Positions 51,725-60,619 of a DNA stretch of 64,000 bases are shown piece by piece. How positions within the stretch are numbered: the stretch's first letter is position 1; each line of letters starts with the position of its first letter. The DNA lies in NCBI GenBank assembly GCA_030550095.1, contig JAUQQA010000002.1:88025-152024 (forward strand). Direction: 5' to 3'. Made by a program: the position numbers and the translations under genes. Source of the DNA: Chloroflexota bacterium. Its GTDB lineage: Bacteria > Chloroflexota > Anaerolineae > J036 > Brachytrichaceae. The notes under the pieces are model-generated. The model was not told the origin of the DNA, searched no databases, and saw only the letters and a program-made list of their open reading frames with translations.

Positions 51725-52867
51725 GTGACCTCACCCGTCCCAAATGTGGAGGCGCTTCGCCGAACACCTCCGCCGATTCTGAAGCAAACGCCCGTCAAAG
51801 CTGTGCCGTTCACGAAGCGTCTAGGCTTCCGCCAAGCACTGAACACGCGCGTGGATGCTTTCTTCGCTGAGACAGGGTTGCCGCGTCGTGATGTGCCGCA
51901 GATGTACGCAAAAGCGGCGTTGCTATTTGCGGCTTACGCAGTGGTGTATGCCTTGATCCTTTGGCTTGGCATGCGCGCTCATCCGCTCGTGGTCTGGGCG
52001 TTGTATGCGCTGTGGGGCGTTGTGATTGCGGGCATCGGCTTTAACGTGATGCACGACGCCATCCACGGCGGCTTCAGCGACCGCCCTTGGGTAAATCGGC
52101 TGCTTGGCTTCTCAAGCGAGCTGCTTGGCGTGAGCAGCTTTGTGTGGCGCCACAAGCACAACGTCTGGCATCACACCTACACCAACATCGCTGGCTTAGA
52201 TGAGGACCTCGAAACCGAAGGCGCGTTTCGCATGAGTCCGCACGAACCCTGGAAGCCACGGTTTCGCTGGCAACATTGGTACAGCCCGCTGGTGTATGCC
52301 ATGACGGGCTTTAGCTTCTTGCTGCGCGACCTTCGTGTGTTCTTCACAGGGCGATCTAGCCCTTACCACGTTTACCCCAAGATGAACTTGAAGGAGCGCG
52401 TGATTTTCGTCGCGGGCAAGGTGATATTTTTCGGCGTCTCGCTTGTGGTGCCAATGCTTGTGATGCCATGGTGGATTGCGTTGGTGGGGTGGCTTGTCAT
52501 GCTGGTGGTGGTGAGCCTTGTCTTAGCTTCCATCTTCCAACTTGCGCACGTGATGGAGCACGCGGCGTTCCCCGAACCCGAGGGCGATCCGCTGCACATC
52601 GCAAACGAGTGGGCGATCCATGAGGTGGAGACGACGGTGAACTTCGCGCCACACAATCGCTTCCTCAACTTCTACGCAGGCGGCTTGAATTACCAGATCG
52701 AGCATCACCTCTTCCCGCACATCAGCCATGTGCATTACCCCAAAATTGCCCCTTTGGTGCGTGCTGTGTGCGAAGAGTTTGGCGTGAAATACCATAGCTA
52801 CCCAAGCTGGCGCGCGGCATTGTTGGCGCATTGGCGCACGCTGCGCGCTCTCGGTCAGCATCCTTAA
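51725..52867 (+). CDS. Membrane fatty acid desaturase
   Basis: A 380-residue di-iron desaturase with four to six hydrophobic spans and the three histidine boxes: HDAIHGG (about 107-113), HKHNVWHH (about 141-148) and QIEHHLFPH (about 325-333). The glutamine in place of the first histidine of box three marks the front-end/acyl-lipid group. There is no fused cytochrome b5, so electrons come from another donor. It adds a double bond to membrane lipid acyl chains, often in response to cold. GTG start at 51725, with an AAGGAAGG stretch about 12 bases upstream. Followed by a dead cellulase gene. Confidence 0.92.
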   Translation: MTSPVPNVEALRRTPPPILKQTPVKAVPFTKRLGFRQALNTRVDAFFAETGLPRRDVPQMYAKAALLFAAYAVVYALILWLGMRAHPLVVWALYALWGVVIAGIGFNVMHDAIHGGFSDRPWVNRLLGFSSELLGVSSFVWRHKHNVWHHTYTNIAGLDEDLETEGAFRMSPHEPWKPRFRWQHWYSPLVYAMTGFSFLLRDLRVFFTGRSSPYHVYPKMNLKERVIFVAGKVIFFGVSLVVPMLVMPWWIALVGWLVMLVVVSLVLASIFQLAHVMEHAAFPEPEGDPLHIANEWAIHEVETTVNFAPHNRFLNFYAGGLNYQIEHHLFPHISHVHYPKIAPLVRAVCEEFGVKYHSYPSWRAALLAHWRTLRALGQHP

Positions 52868-52913
52868 AGGCGGCATGGGCAGCGCGCGGTGCTGAAAGCT
52901 TTAGTGAAATAAG

Positions 52914-52942
52914 TTGCGAGCTTTAGCCTTGATGGATATACT
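52914..52942 (+). promoter_or_regulatory. Surviving promoter of the GH9 relic
   Basis: TTGCGA (52914-52919), exactly 17 bases, then TATACT (52937-52942) make a good housekeeping-type promoter. It would give a leader of about 35 bases before the ATG at 52984. It implies the downstream fragment was once an expressed gene. Confidence 0.55.
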
Positions 52943-52981
52943 AGGCACGTCAGAGATGCTCGCATTGCTACCAGAGCATAG

Positions 52982-53386
<405 letters not shown>

Positions 53387-53488
53387 GCGAGCGCGCGCAG
53401 TCCTCCTCCTTGCGATTTGGGGCAGCAGGGTATGACGCCCTGCTGCCTTGTGTCTTCTGCAAGGTGCATTTGCTCTAAAATCACAGCC

Positions 53489-53905
53489 ATGCGCCCACTG
53501 CGCATCCTCATTGCCAAACCAGGGCTAGACGGGCACGACCGCGGCGCGAAGATCATCGCGCGCGCGTTGCGCGACGCTGGCATGGAGGTGATCTACACTG
53601 GCCTACGCCAAACGCCCGAGATGATCGCAGAAGCGGCGCTACAAGAAGACGTGGACGCGGTGGGGTTGAGCATTCTGAGCGGCGCACACAACACCTTGCT
53701 GCCACGCGTGGTTGAAGCGCTCCGTGCGCGCGGATTAGGCGACATCCCCGTATTCGCCGGGGGCATCATCCCTGAGGAGGACATCCCCTTCCTCAAGGCG
53801 CATGGCATCACGGAAGTCTTCGGCCCCGGCACGCCGTTAGAGACCATCGTGCGCTTCATCGAAACCCACACGCCGCGCCGCGCGCATGCTGAATCGTCCT
53901 CATGA
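53489..53905 (+). CDS. B12-binding subunit of methylmalonyl-CoA mutase type
   Basis: A 138-residue free-standing cobalamin-binding domain. It has [17 protein letters not shown] with the DXHXXG motif whose histidine coordinates cobalt, [15 protein letters not shown] (the SXL loop) and [12 protein letters not shown] (GG motif). This is the small subunit or C-terminal domain of methylmalonyl-CoA or isobutyryl-CoA mutase, which rearranges acyl-CoA skeletons with adenosylcobalamin. The large catalytic subunit is not in the window. TAAAAT (53476-53481) ends seven bases before the ATG at 53489, so the mRNA should be leaderless. Its stop overlaps meaB (ATGA). Confidence 0.93.
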   Translation: MRPLRILIAKPGLDGHDRGAKIIARALRDAGMEVIYTGLRQTPEMIAEAALQEDVDAVGLSILSGAHNTLLPRVVEALRARGLGDIPVFAGGIIPEEDIPFLKAHGITEVFGPGTPLETIVRFIETHTPRRAHAESSS

Positions 53906-54894
53906 GTGAAACGCTTTCGTGGCGCGCACCGCGCGAACTGGCGCGCTGGCTGAGCGCAATCGAACGCGGCGACGCGAAGGCACTGGCAAAAGTGCGCGCG
54001 TTGTACCGCACGCCAAGCCCAGCACACGTGATCGGCATCACAGGTGTGCCCGGCAGCGGCAAGAGCACGCTGATCGCAACACTCGCGCGCGCACTGCGCG
54101 AGGCACAGCATCCCGTCGCAGTGCTCTCGGTTGACCCAAGCAGCCCTTTCACGCGCGGTGCGATCCTTGGCGACCGCATCCGAATGCGCGACCTCGCCGG
54201 CGACCCCGGGGTATTCATCCGCAGTTTGGCAAGCCGCGGCGCACCTGGCGGTTTGGCTGCGGCAACGGCGGACATGGTGACGGCGCTCGAAGCCGCCGGC
54301 TTCGACTACGTCTTCGTGGAAACGGTAGGCGCAGGACAAGATGATGTGGCAATTGCGCGCCTTGCAGAGACGGTCGTGGTCGTGGAGGCACCTGGGCTAG
54401 GGGATGATGTGCAAGCCATCAAAGCAGGGCTGATCGAGATCGCCGACATCCTCGTGGTGAACAAAGCCGACCTACCCGAAGCGCAGCGCACTGCGCAGAT
54501 GCTCGCCGCTGCGCTTGCGTTGGGTTTCGAGACGGTGGGTCATCACGGTGCAGCGGCAATGCCTGCTGCGCAGGACGTACAGCACGGCTGGCGCGTGCCC
54601 GTGCTGCTGGTGAGCGCGACGAAGGGCGAGGGCATCACCGCGCTCATCGAGGCGCTGCGCCAACATCGCGCTTGGCTGCACACCAGCAACGAAGGGCTGC
54701 GCCGTAAGCGTCGCCAAGCCGAAGCCGAGATCTACGCGCGTCTCTATGCTCAACTCGCGCGTTACGTGCAGATGCACCTTGATCAGGCTGCATTGCAACG
54801 TTGGGTCGAAGCCTGCGCCATGCGCACCGCACACCCCGAGGAAGCTGCTGAGGCACTTTTAGCGCACGTTCTCCAAGCCATCAAGCCATGCTAA
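53902..54894 (+). CDS. meaB: MeaB/ArgK GTPase chaperone of B12-dependent mutase
   Basis: A 330-residue SIMIBI-class GTPase: P-loop [18 protein letters not shown] (about 50-67), [33 protein letters not shown], the switch [11 protein letters not shown], and base-recognition NKAD (about 190). MeaB guards and reloads the adenosylcobalamin of methylmalonyl-CoA mutase. The four-base overlap with the B12-binding subunit gene supports that partnership. The end overlaps the next gene by seven bases. Confidence 0.95.
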   Translation: MSETLSWRAPRELARWLSAIERGDAKALAKVRALYRTPSPAHVIGITGVPGSGKSTLIATLARALREAQHPVAVLSVDPSSPFTRGAILGDRIRMRDLAGDPGVFIRSLASRGAPGGLAAATADMVTALEAAGFDYVFVETVGAGQDDVAIARLAETVVVVEAPGLGDDVQAIKAGLIEIADILVVNKADLPEAQRTAQMLAAALALGFETVGHHGAAAMPAAQDVQHGWRVPVLLVSATKGEGITALIEALRQHRAWLHTSNEGLRRKRRQAEAEIYARLYAQLARYVQMHLDQAALQRWVEACAMRTAHPEEAAEALLAHVLQAIKPC

Positions 54895-55538
54895 CCCTCT
54901 ACCTGATCCGCCACGGGCAAACCGCCTACAACGCCGAGGGACGCATCCAGGGCTGGCGAGATGTGCCGCTGGACGCAGTTGGACGACGGCAAGCGCACCT
55001 GCTCGCTGCACGCATGACGACTTTGCCGCTCAGCGCGGTATACGCAAGCCCGCTCGCGCGCGCATGGGAGACCGCAGACCTCATCGCGCGCGCCTGCATG
55101 CTCTCGCCTCGCGCTGATGAGCGCCTGCGCGAGTACGACATGGGCGCATGGACCGGCTTAACCTTCGCGGAAGTCCGCGAGCTGTGGCCGGATGCCGATC
55201 ACCTTGACGCCGTGCCAGGCGGCGAAAGCGCAAGCGCCGTCGCTCAGCGCGTCGCTGCGTTCCTCGACGACCTCTTGGCGCACCATGCACGCGAGAGCAG
55301 CGAGGCTACACATGTGGCGGTGGTTTCTCACGGCGGCACGTTGGGGGCGATGCTCGGCGTGATGATCGGTTTGCCACCGCGCCGTCGCCAGCCATTTACT
55401 TTCGGCAATGCGTCGGTGAGCGAGGTGCACTTCGAACATGGACGATGGCGCATTCACACGCTCAACGAGCAACATCACTTGCTCGCCGCCATCACCCATC
55501 CTGCTGGCCCCTCTGAGGGAGACGTTGCGCCCCCCTGA
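54888..55538 (+). CDS. Histidine phosphatase family protein
   Basis: A 216-residue phosphoglycerate-mutase-like phosphatase: LYLIRHGQTAYNAEGRIQGW (catalytic RHG, residue about 9), ASPLARAWETADLIA, LREYDMGAWTGLTFAEV, PGGESASAVAQRV and the second histidine in VAVVSHGGTLGAML. Similar proteins act as cobalamin-biosynthesis CobC or broad phosphatases; the position next to B12-enzyme genes makes a cobalamin-related role worth considering, but this is only context. Start overlaps meaB by seven bases; the end overlaps the convergent DUF4032-type gene by 64 bases. Confidence 0.9.
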   Translation: MLTLYLIRHGQTAYNAEGRIQGWRDVPLDAVGRRQAHLLAARMTTLPLSAVYASPLARAWETADLIARACMLSPRADERLREYDMGAWTGLTFAEVRELWPDADHLDAVPGGESASAVAQRVAAFLDDLLAHHARESSEATHVAVVSHGGTLGAMLGVMIGLPPRRRQPFTFGNASVSEVHFEHGRWRIHTLNEQHHLLAAITHPAGPSEGDVAPP

Positions 55539-56485
55539 GCAGCCCCTTGCTCCCGCGCCTGCCGCATGAACCAGCGCTGCCCCTGCGCCTTCATAGCCTC
55601 CAAAACGGAGCGGATCGTTTGCCACGTGGAGGAGCGCATTGCGCGCTTACCAAACTGCGCAGCAAAGCTCTGCGCTGCCTCTTCGGGCTTCACCTTGTCG
55701 CCGTAAGCCTCTTTCAAGTAGTGCCAGTGATCCACTAACCAAAGGTAGAGATCGGCTTCAGTCCGCTCGGGAAATGCTGCAAGGATGCCCTCCTTGCGAA
55801 TCGCTTCCACGATGGGCTGATAGACGTTGTCGAACCAATCCACAACTGCCTCTTTCTCGCTGACCGCGCGCTTTTGCTCAACGCCCATGAAGTAGCGATG
55901 TACGGCGATGTGCTCAAGCAAGCGCGCGTAGCCATCAGCGTGGGTGAGGCGAATCGCTTGCCCAGGGCGCAGCACATCGAGGCGCGTGCGCTCGAGGAAA
56001 GCGTTGTATGCGCCGAGCTGAGAGAGCCGCTCCGCGTCGAGGTCGTTGCGCGTGACGGGCACATGCGCGATCGCCTCGAACACCTCGGCGTCAATGAACG
56101 CAGCGCCATGCTCGCGCGCGACGGAAACGCGATGGTTGCCATCGAGCACGAAGTACACCTCACCCACCTTGTAGAGCTGCACAGGGGGCAAGCAGCGCTC
56201 GCTGCGGAACGCGCAGTTGATGCGGCGCCAGCGCTCTAGGCTATGGTCGCGCAACGGCAAGAAGGCGTCGTCAAAATCGCGGTAACGGCCGACGCTCCCG
56301 ACGATCTGCTTGAGGGGTACGGCTTGCACGCCGCGATGGACGAAGCCGCAAAGATGCAGCCGCGCGCGCACCTCGTCCCATGAGAGCAGCGCGATGTTGC
56401 GGCGCGCAAGCATCGCCCACAGACGACGCAACAAGCTCTTTGTGCGTGCTCGCCGAAAGTCCAATGTGTCCTGCGATGTAAGCAT
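55475..56485 (-). CDS. ParB/sulfiredoxin-like fold protein with DUF4032-like C-terminus
   Basis: A 336-residue soluble protein. The middle (about 60-140) has VPLKQIVGSVGRYRDFDDAF and YFVLDGNHRVSVAREHGAAF, the GNHRV motif of ParB/Srx-fold domains. The C-terminal part has DLYLWLVDHWHYLKEAYGDK, a signature I associate with DUF4032. No helix-turn-helix of true chromosomal ParB is present, so it should not be taken as the parS partner. Function unknown; nucleotide binding or hydrolysis is possible for this fold. A strong AAGGAGG five bases before the ATG at 56485 fixes the start, against a GTG at 56518. Confidence 0.78.
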   Translation of the reverse strand: MLTSQDTLDFRRARTKSLLRRLWAMLARRNIALLSWDEVRARLHLCGFVHRGVQAVPLKQIVGSVGRYRDFDDAFLPLRDHSLERWRRINCAFRSERCLPPVQLYKVGEVYFVLDGNHRVSVAREHGAAFIDAEVFEAIAHVPVTRNDLDAERLSQLGAYNAFLERTRLDVLRPGQAIRLTHADGYARLLEHIAVHRYFMGVEQKRAVSEKEAVVDWFDNVYQPIVEAIRKEGILAAFPERTEADLYLWLVDHWHYLKEAYGDKVKPEEAAQSFAAQFGKRAMRSSTWQTIRSVLEAMKAQGQRWFMRQAREQGAAQGGATSPSEGPAGWVMAASK

Positions 56486-56613
56486 GCGATCCTCCTTCGA
56501 CAAAAGCGAAGAGGGCACAGCACGCCTTTCGGCGCACCATGCCCTCCGGATGGCTCGGTTCTGTTTTGCCTCAGTTTACCAGGGCTGCGACAGCAAAAAG
56601 TTAGAATCGCCTC

Positions 56614-57075
56614 ATGGACTTTAGCCGAGTTGTGGAGCACTTGCTCGCAGAAGCGCGAGCGCGAGGGGCGTTCGACAATTTGCCTCGGCGTGGTCCGCTA
56701 AACCTCGACGAGGATGCGCTCGTGCCCGAAGAGGAACGGCTCGCCATCCACGTACTGAAAAGCAACGACGCGCTGCCGGAATGGATTGAAGCAGACAAAG
56801 CGCTGCGCGAGCAAATCGCCGAGGCACGAGCAGCGCTTGCGCGCGCTCATCAGCACTATCGCCAGCAGCTCGCCTTGGCTCAGAGCGCGCACGAACGGCG
56901 CTACGCAGAAATGCGCTGGGCGCGCGCGCGGACGCAGTTTGAGGCTGCGGTGGCGCAGATCAATCGCGCCATTTTTGAGTTTAACTTGCGTGCACCTTCA
57001 ACGCTGGTGCAGCGCATGCCACTGCGGCTCTCGGAGGAGTATGCGCGGCTGGGCGTTGGCGAAGAAGAGCGCTAG
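56614..57075 (+). CDS. DUF1992 (DnaJ-C28-like) protein
   Basis: A 153-residue protein. The N-terminus AEARARGAFDNLPRRGPLNL matches the DUF1992 domain shared with human DNAJC28 and bacterial YhdN-like proteins; function is not established. A long coiled coil follows (about 65-125, LREQIAEARAALARAHQHYR) and then a short tail with EFNLRAPSTLVQRMPL. Cytosolic. The ATG is six bases after TAGAAT (56602-56607), predicting leaderless translation. Its end overlaps the c-di-AMP receptor gene by four bases, convergently. Confidence 0.88.
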   Translation: MDFSRVVEHLLAEARARGAFDNLPRRGPLNLDEDALVPEEERLAIHVLKSNDALPEWIEADKALREQIAEARAALARAHQHYRQQLALAQSAHERRYAEMRWARARTQFEAAVAQINRAIFEFNLRAPSTLVQRMPLRLSEEYARLGVGEEER

Positions 57076-57392
57076 AGGGTCTCGAAACGCTCGACGTTGA
57101 GCACGAACACCGTCGCGCCGCCGACCTCGACATCAATCACCTGGGCGCTCAACGTGCCTGGGCTTTCACGCGGCACGTTGATGAACGAAGTGCGCCGGCG
57201 CGCGGTTTGCTTGAGGATGCTCAGCACATCGTCCACGCTTTCATCTGGCACGCCGAGCAGGAATGTGACGTTTTCACGGCGCAACCATCCTCCTTGCGTG
57301 GCGATGCGCGTGACGCGATAGCCTGCGTCCGTGAGCGCTTGCATGGTCTTGTTGGCGTCGTCGGCCTGTACGACCGCCAAGATCATCTTCAT
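57072..57392 (-). CDS. darA: PII-like cyclic-di-AMP receptor (DarA/PstA type)
   Basis: A 106-residue PII-fold protein of DUF970/YaaQ type: MKMILAVVQADDANKTMQAL, YRVTRIATQGGWLRRENVTF with the nucleotide-binding loop, LLGVPDESVDDVLSILKQ, and the terminal VEVGGATVFVLNVERFE. DarA proteins are trimers that bind c-di-AMP and report on osmolyte or potassium status; targets vary and are often unknown. The short B and T loops match DarA, not nitrogen PII. It precedes pheA in map order but follows it in transcription, with 24 bases between. Confidence 0.92.
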   Translation of the reverse strand: MKMILAVVQADDANKTMQALTDAGYRVTRIATQGGWLRRENVTFLLGVPDESVDDVLSILKQTARRRTSFINVPRESPGTLSAQVIDVEVGGATVFVLNVERFETL

Positions 57393-57416
57393 TTGCAGGG
57401 CGCACCTCCTTGGCGC

Positions 57417-58274
57417 TTACTCAGGCATTTTAGCGCGGCGGTAGCTGCCAAGCACGCGCAGCAGCGTCGCCATCTCACCGAGATGAGCGAGGGCACGTTC
57501 GCAGTGTGCTGATTGCGCGTGCCCGACGAAGTCCAAGTAGAACAGATACTCCCACGGCGAGCCTTGGAGCGGGCGGGACTCTATCTTGGTGAGATCAATG
57601 TCGCGCAGCGCAAAAGCGGCTAACGCGCGGAACAGCGCGCCAGGGCGATTGCGCATGGCGAACACGATGGAGGTCTTGTATTCGGCATCGTTGCGCGGCG
57701 CTGCGCTTGGCTCGTCGAGCGCGTGCGGGTCGCGCGCGAGCACGACGAAGCGCGTGTAGTTGTGCGCGTCGTCCTCGATCCCCTCGCGTAAGATGGGCAC
57801 CCCGTAGAGTTCTTGGGCACGGCGCCCAGCAATCGCTGCGGTGTCACGCCGCCCTTCCTCGGCGAGCAGTTTCACGCTGCCGGCGGTGTCATACACTTGC
57901 TCGCGCTCAGCTTGCGGCAGCAGCGCGCTTAGCGTGCGTTCGCATTGTGCCAGTGCCTGCCAGTGTGAGATCACACGACGGATCTCGTGCAGGTGCACGC
58001 CAGGCAGCGCATAGAGATACCAGCGAATGCGCACGATCACCTCGCCGACAAGATGGAGGTTGTAACGCATGAGCAGGTCATAATTGCGGTGCACGCTGCC
58101 GCCGAGCGAGTTCTCCATGGGCACAATGCCAAACGTGCAGGTGCTGCTCTCCACCGCGTCGAACACCGCGTCGAAGGTCGGGAAAGGCACAGGGCGGATG
58201 TTGGTGCCGAAGAAGTCAAAAGCGGCTTGCTCGCTGTAAGCGCCAGGCTCACCTTGGAACGCGACGGTGATCAT
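57417..58274 (-). CDS. pheA: Prephenate dehydratase
   Basis: A 285-residue single-function PDT without chorismate mutase. Catalytic part: VAFQGEPGAYSEQAAFDFFG, VFDAVESSTCTFGIVPMENS, GSVHRNYDLL, and the catalytic threonine in NYTRFVVLA (about 178-186). C-terminal ACT domain (about 200-275): RPGALFRALAAFALRDIDLT, KIESRPLQGSPWEYLFYLDF, where ESRP is the phenylalanine-binding site for feedback inhibition. It makes phenylpyruvate. TATAAC (58288-58283, minus) ends eight bases before the ATG, suggesting a leaderless mRNA that may also carry darA. Confidence 0.95.
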   Translation of the reverse strand: MITVAFQGEPGAYSEQAAFDFFGTNIRPVPFPTFDAVFDAVESSTCTFGIVPMENSLGGSVHRNYDLLMRYNLHLVGEVIVRIRWYLYALPGVHLHEIRRVISHWQALAQCERTLSALLPQAEREQVYDTAGSVKLLAEEGRRDTAAIAGRRAQELYGVPILREGIEDDAHNYTRFVVLARDPHALDEPSAAPRNDAEYKTSIVFAMRNRPGALFRALAAFALRDIDLTKIESRPLQGSPWEYLFYLDFVGHAQSAHCERALAHLGEMATLLRVLGSYRRAKMPE

Positions 58275-58308
58275 CGCTGCAAGTTATACCTGCGCCGGCG
58301 CGCGCCCT

Positions 58309-59169
58309 TCACCCTGCAAGCTGCACTTGCTCCGCGCTGATCGCCCACAAGCGTTCTTGGGCATCGCGGTTGTAGGAAAGCGGCGAGGAGCGCTTCGGCT
58401 TGCAGCGATCGAAATACAAGCCGCTTTGCTGGGCAACCTCTGGCGCGCTGGCGAGGTAGATGCTGGTCTGAGCGCCCTGTTCTGGACTGAGCGCAAAGCG
58501 CGACACGAGCACGCGGAACACCCATCCCCACCAGCCGCCCAGCTCACGCCCAAAGTTGGTTGCGACAGCGCCAGGATGAAGCGCGTTCACAGTGATGTGT
58601 GTGCCCTCGAGCCGTCGCGCCAGCGCGTAGGTGAACATCACGTTGGCAAGCTTGGAAAGGCTGTAGGCGCTGAACGCGCGGTAGGGTTGTCGCTCAAAGT
58701 TGAGGTCGTCGAAAGGGATGCGTCGGACGGCAAAGTGCGCATCCGAAGAAACGTTGACGATGCGCGCTGTTGGCGCTGCTTTTAGCGCATCGAGCAACAA
58801 ATGCGTGAGCAGAAAGTAGCTCAAATGGTTCAGCGCCCATGTCATCTCAATGCCGTCTTCGCTGAGACGGCGCTCGCCGAAGATCGCGCCGGCGTTGTTC
58901 ACCAGCACATCTACGCGTGGGAAGCGCGCGCGGATTTGTTCTGCGACGCTGCGCACCCCGCGTTGGCTGGAGAGATCGGCGGCGATCGGCGTTGCGCTGC
59001 CGCCTGCCTGCACAATCTGCGCAGCGGTCTCGGCGCACTTTTGCGGGCTGCGGCTGACGATCACCACGTGCGCGCCCATCCGCGCCAGCGCCAACGCAGT
59101 TGCGCGCCCGATGCCAGACGTGGCGCCTGTGACAACGGCAATGCGTCCTTCAAGCGTTCTCTGCGTCAT
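58309..59169 (-). CDS. Short-chain dehydrogenase/reductase (retinol dehydrogenase-like)
   Basis: A 286-residue classical SDR: VVTGATSGIGRATALALARM (cofactor loop, about 12-31), a basic-free VSRSPQ, DVLVNNAGAIFG, IVNVSSDAHF with the catalytic serine, YSLSKLANVMFTYAL with Tyr and Lys (about 168-182), and HPGAVATNFGRELG. Human RDH-type homologues have this LHPG region. It oxidises or reduces an unknown alcohol or ketone with NAD(P)H. The start overlaps the end of the upstream membrane/TPR gene by 20 bases. Confidence 0.92.
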   Translation of the reverse strand: MTQRTLEGRIAVVTGATSGIGRATALALARMGAHVVIVSRSPQKCAETAAQIVQAGGSATPIAADLSSQRGVRSVAEQIRARFPRVDVLVNNAGAIFGERRLSEDGIEMTWALNHLSYFLLTHLLLDALKAAPTARIVNVSSDAHFAVRRIPFDDLNFERQPYRAFSAYSLSKLANVMFTYALARRLEGTHITVNALHPGAVATNFGRELGGWWGWVFRVLVSRFALSPEQGAQTSIYLASAPEVAQQSGLYFDRCKPKRSSPLSYNRDAQERLWAISAEQVQLAG

Positions 59170-60526
59170 TAGGCAAAAGCGCGCGAAGCATAGCAGACTG
59201 GCGCGCGCGTGTGAGTTTTTCGGGATCGGACTCTAGGCGAAGGTACTCGCGCAACAGCTCGCGCGCGGTCTCTGCGTCGCGCAGGCGGTAGTGCACCGTA
59301 GCCAGATTGAGCAACACTTCGGTGTTGTTTGGGTCCAACGCGCGCGCCCGATCGAGCCAACCACGCGCGCCCCACAGGTCACCGATCTCCATGAGCGCTG
59401 CCGCCATCTCGTTGAGGTCGTGCGCAGTCTCGCCAAAGGCACGCACTTTCTCGTAGTAAAAGCTCAGCCGCCGTCCTGCCGGGAGGGTTGCAAGTTCAGC
59501 CGGCAAGAGCGTAGCAGCACTTTGAGGCATAGGAGCATTGGAGGGGGAGGCGGATTGCGGCGCGGCTTGCGCCAAAGAGCCGGCTGGTGCTGCACTCTCA
59601 GGAGCACGCTCACGCGCTGGCGCGAGCTGAGCAAACAACAGCGCAACGAGGATTTGCCTCCCGCTCACAAGGAGCATCGCAAAGACAAGCGCACCACCCA
59701 ACAACGCGAGGGCGATTGTCAGCGCCAAGAACGCTTCTATCACACCGAAGCTTAGAAGAGCAGCCACCGCAAGCACAATGCCGCTGAAAAGCACCAAGGC
59801 AGCCCCGATTGGCGCCCAGCTCAGAACGAGGCGCACACCCAGAGGTACAGCGCGCGCTGCATTTGCTAACGCCTTGCTTTCCCGCAGCGCATCGCGCCAA
59901 TCGTGATGCCTCAAGATCAGCGGTGTTGCAAAAAGCCGCGGCTTTGCCGTAAACGCGCTGCTCACGATAGCAACAAACGTCGTGAACGGAAAGAGCACAA
60001 AGAAGAGAACCATCAAGAGCGACCAAACCGCATCTGGGTCCCCTTGAGAAACAGCGCCGATCACAGACACGAGCGCGCCGATGATGAAGACAAGCCCAGC
60101 AGGCAGAAGCCGGGAGACGAGTGCAACAAGATGCACCTTCATCAGCGCGCGCCAGTGCCTAGACGCAGCACCGATCACTTCGCGCAGCGAAGGGCGCTCT
60201 CCAGCCGCAATGCGCAGCGTTGCCTCAGTGATTGCGCCATCGCTGAGCGGCGCGGTCATCACGACGAGCACCCCTGCCGCAACCGCCAGCGGCACTCCCC
60301 CGCCAAGGGCAAAAACGATGAGCCTCTCCGAGGCTGCCAGCACGCCCAACACCAGAAGCGCCACGAAGCTAGCGGCAACCCAGAGCACAAGCAGCGAAGG
60401 GAGAATCGTCACCAGCGCGATCTTGGCGAAAAGCCCACGATGCTCCTGAAACACTTGCCAAGCGCGCACGAGCCATGACGAAGCGCGCAAGTTAATCGTT
60501 TCTTCTCTCAGTGTTGCGAACTGCAT
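59150..60526 (-). CDS. Polytopic membrane protein with C-terminal TPR
   Basis: A 458-residue protein. The first 300 residues hold about six membrane spans (IALVTILPSLLVLWVAASFV, LVFIIGALVSVIGAV, FVLFPFTTFVAIVSSAF and others) in a layout like glycerophosphoryl diester phosphodiesterase membrane-domain or DUF975 proteins. A Pro/Ala/Ser-rich linker (about 300-355) follows and then a TPR-like region (about 365-450) with AAALMEIGDLWGARGWLDRA and VLLNLATVHYRLRDAETARELL. Function unknown. A TATATA/TTATAT run ends five to six bases before the ATG, again suggesting a leaderless start. Confidence 0.8.
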   Translation of the reverse strand: MQFATLREETINLRASSWLVRAWQVFQEHRGLFAKIALVTILPSLLVLWVAASFVALLVLGVLAASERLIVFALGGGVPLAVAAGVLVVMTAPLSDGAITEATLRIAAGERPSLREVIGAASRHWRALMKVHLVALVSRLLPAGLVFIIGALVSVIGAVSQGDPDAVWSLLMVLFFVLFPFTTFVAIVSSAFTAKPRLFATPLILRHHDWRDALRESKALANAARAVPLGVRLVLSWAPIGAALVLFSGIVLAVAALLSFGVIEAFLALTIALALLGGALVFAMLLVSGRQILVALLFAQLAPARERAPESAAPAGSLAQAAPQSASPSNAPMPQSAATLLPAELATLPAGRRLSFYYEKVRAFGETAHDLNEMAAALMEIGDLWGARGWLDRARALDPNNTEVLLNLATVHYRLRDAETARELLREYLRLESDPEKLTRARQSAMLRALLPNDAENA

Positions 60527-60554
60527 GAGAGTATATAATCCTAAGCAAAATTAG

Positions 60555-60574
60555 GCGCAGCGGTTAAGCTGCGC
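60555..60574. repeat. Hairpin upstream of ccmC
   Basis: GCGCAGC (60555-60561) and GCTGCGC (60568-60574) pair perfectly over seven bases around GGTTAA. It lies in the 93-base divergent gap between the membrane/TPR gene and ccmC. It could be an operator palindrome or an RNA hairpin; nothing decides. The gap also has a GGAG ribosome binding site for ccmC. Confidence 0.4.
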
Positions 60575-60619
60575 TTGTTGCTTAAGCATAACGCACAGGC
60601 TAAGAGGAGATGAGCTGCG

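Noticed and set aside
55475..56485. Chromosome-partitioning ParB for the parS sites
   Set aside because: It lacks the helix-turn-helix and overall length pattern of ParB; only the ParB/Srx-fold motif is shared.
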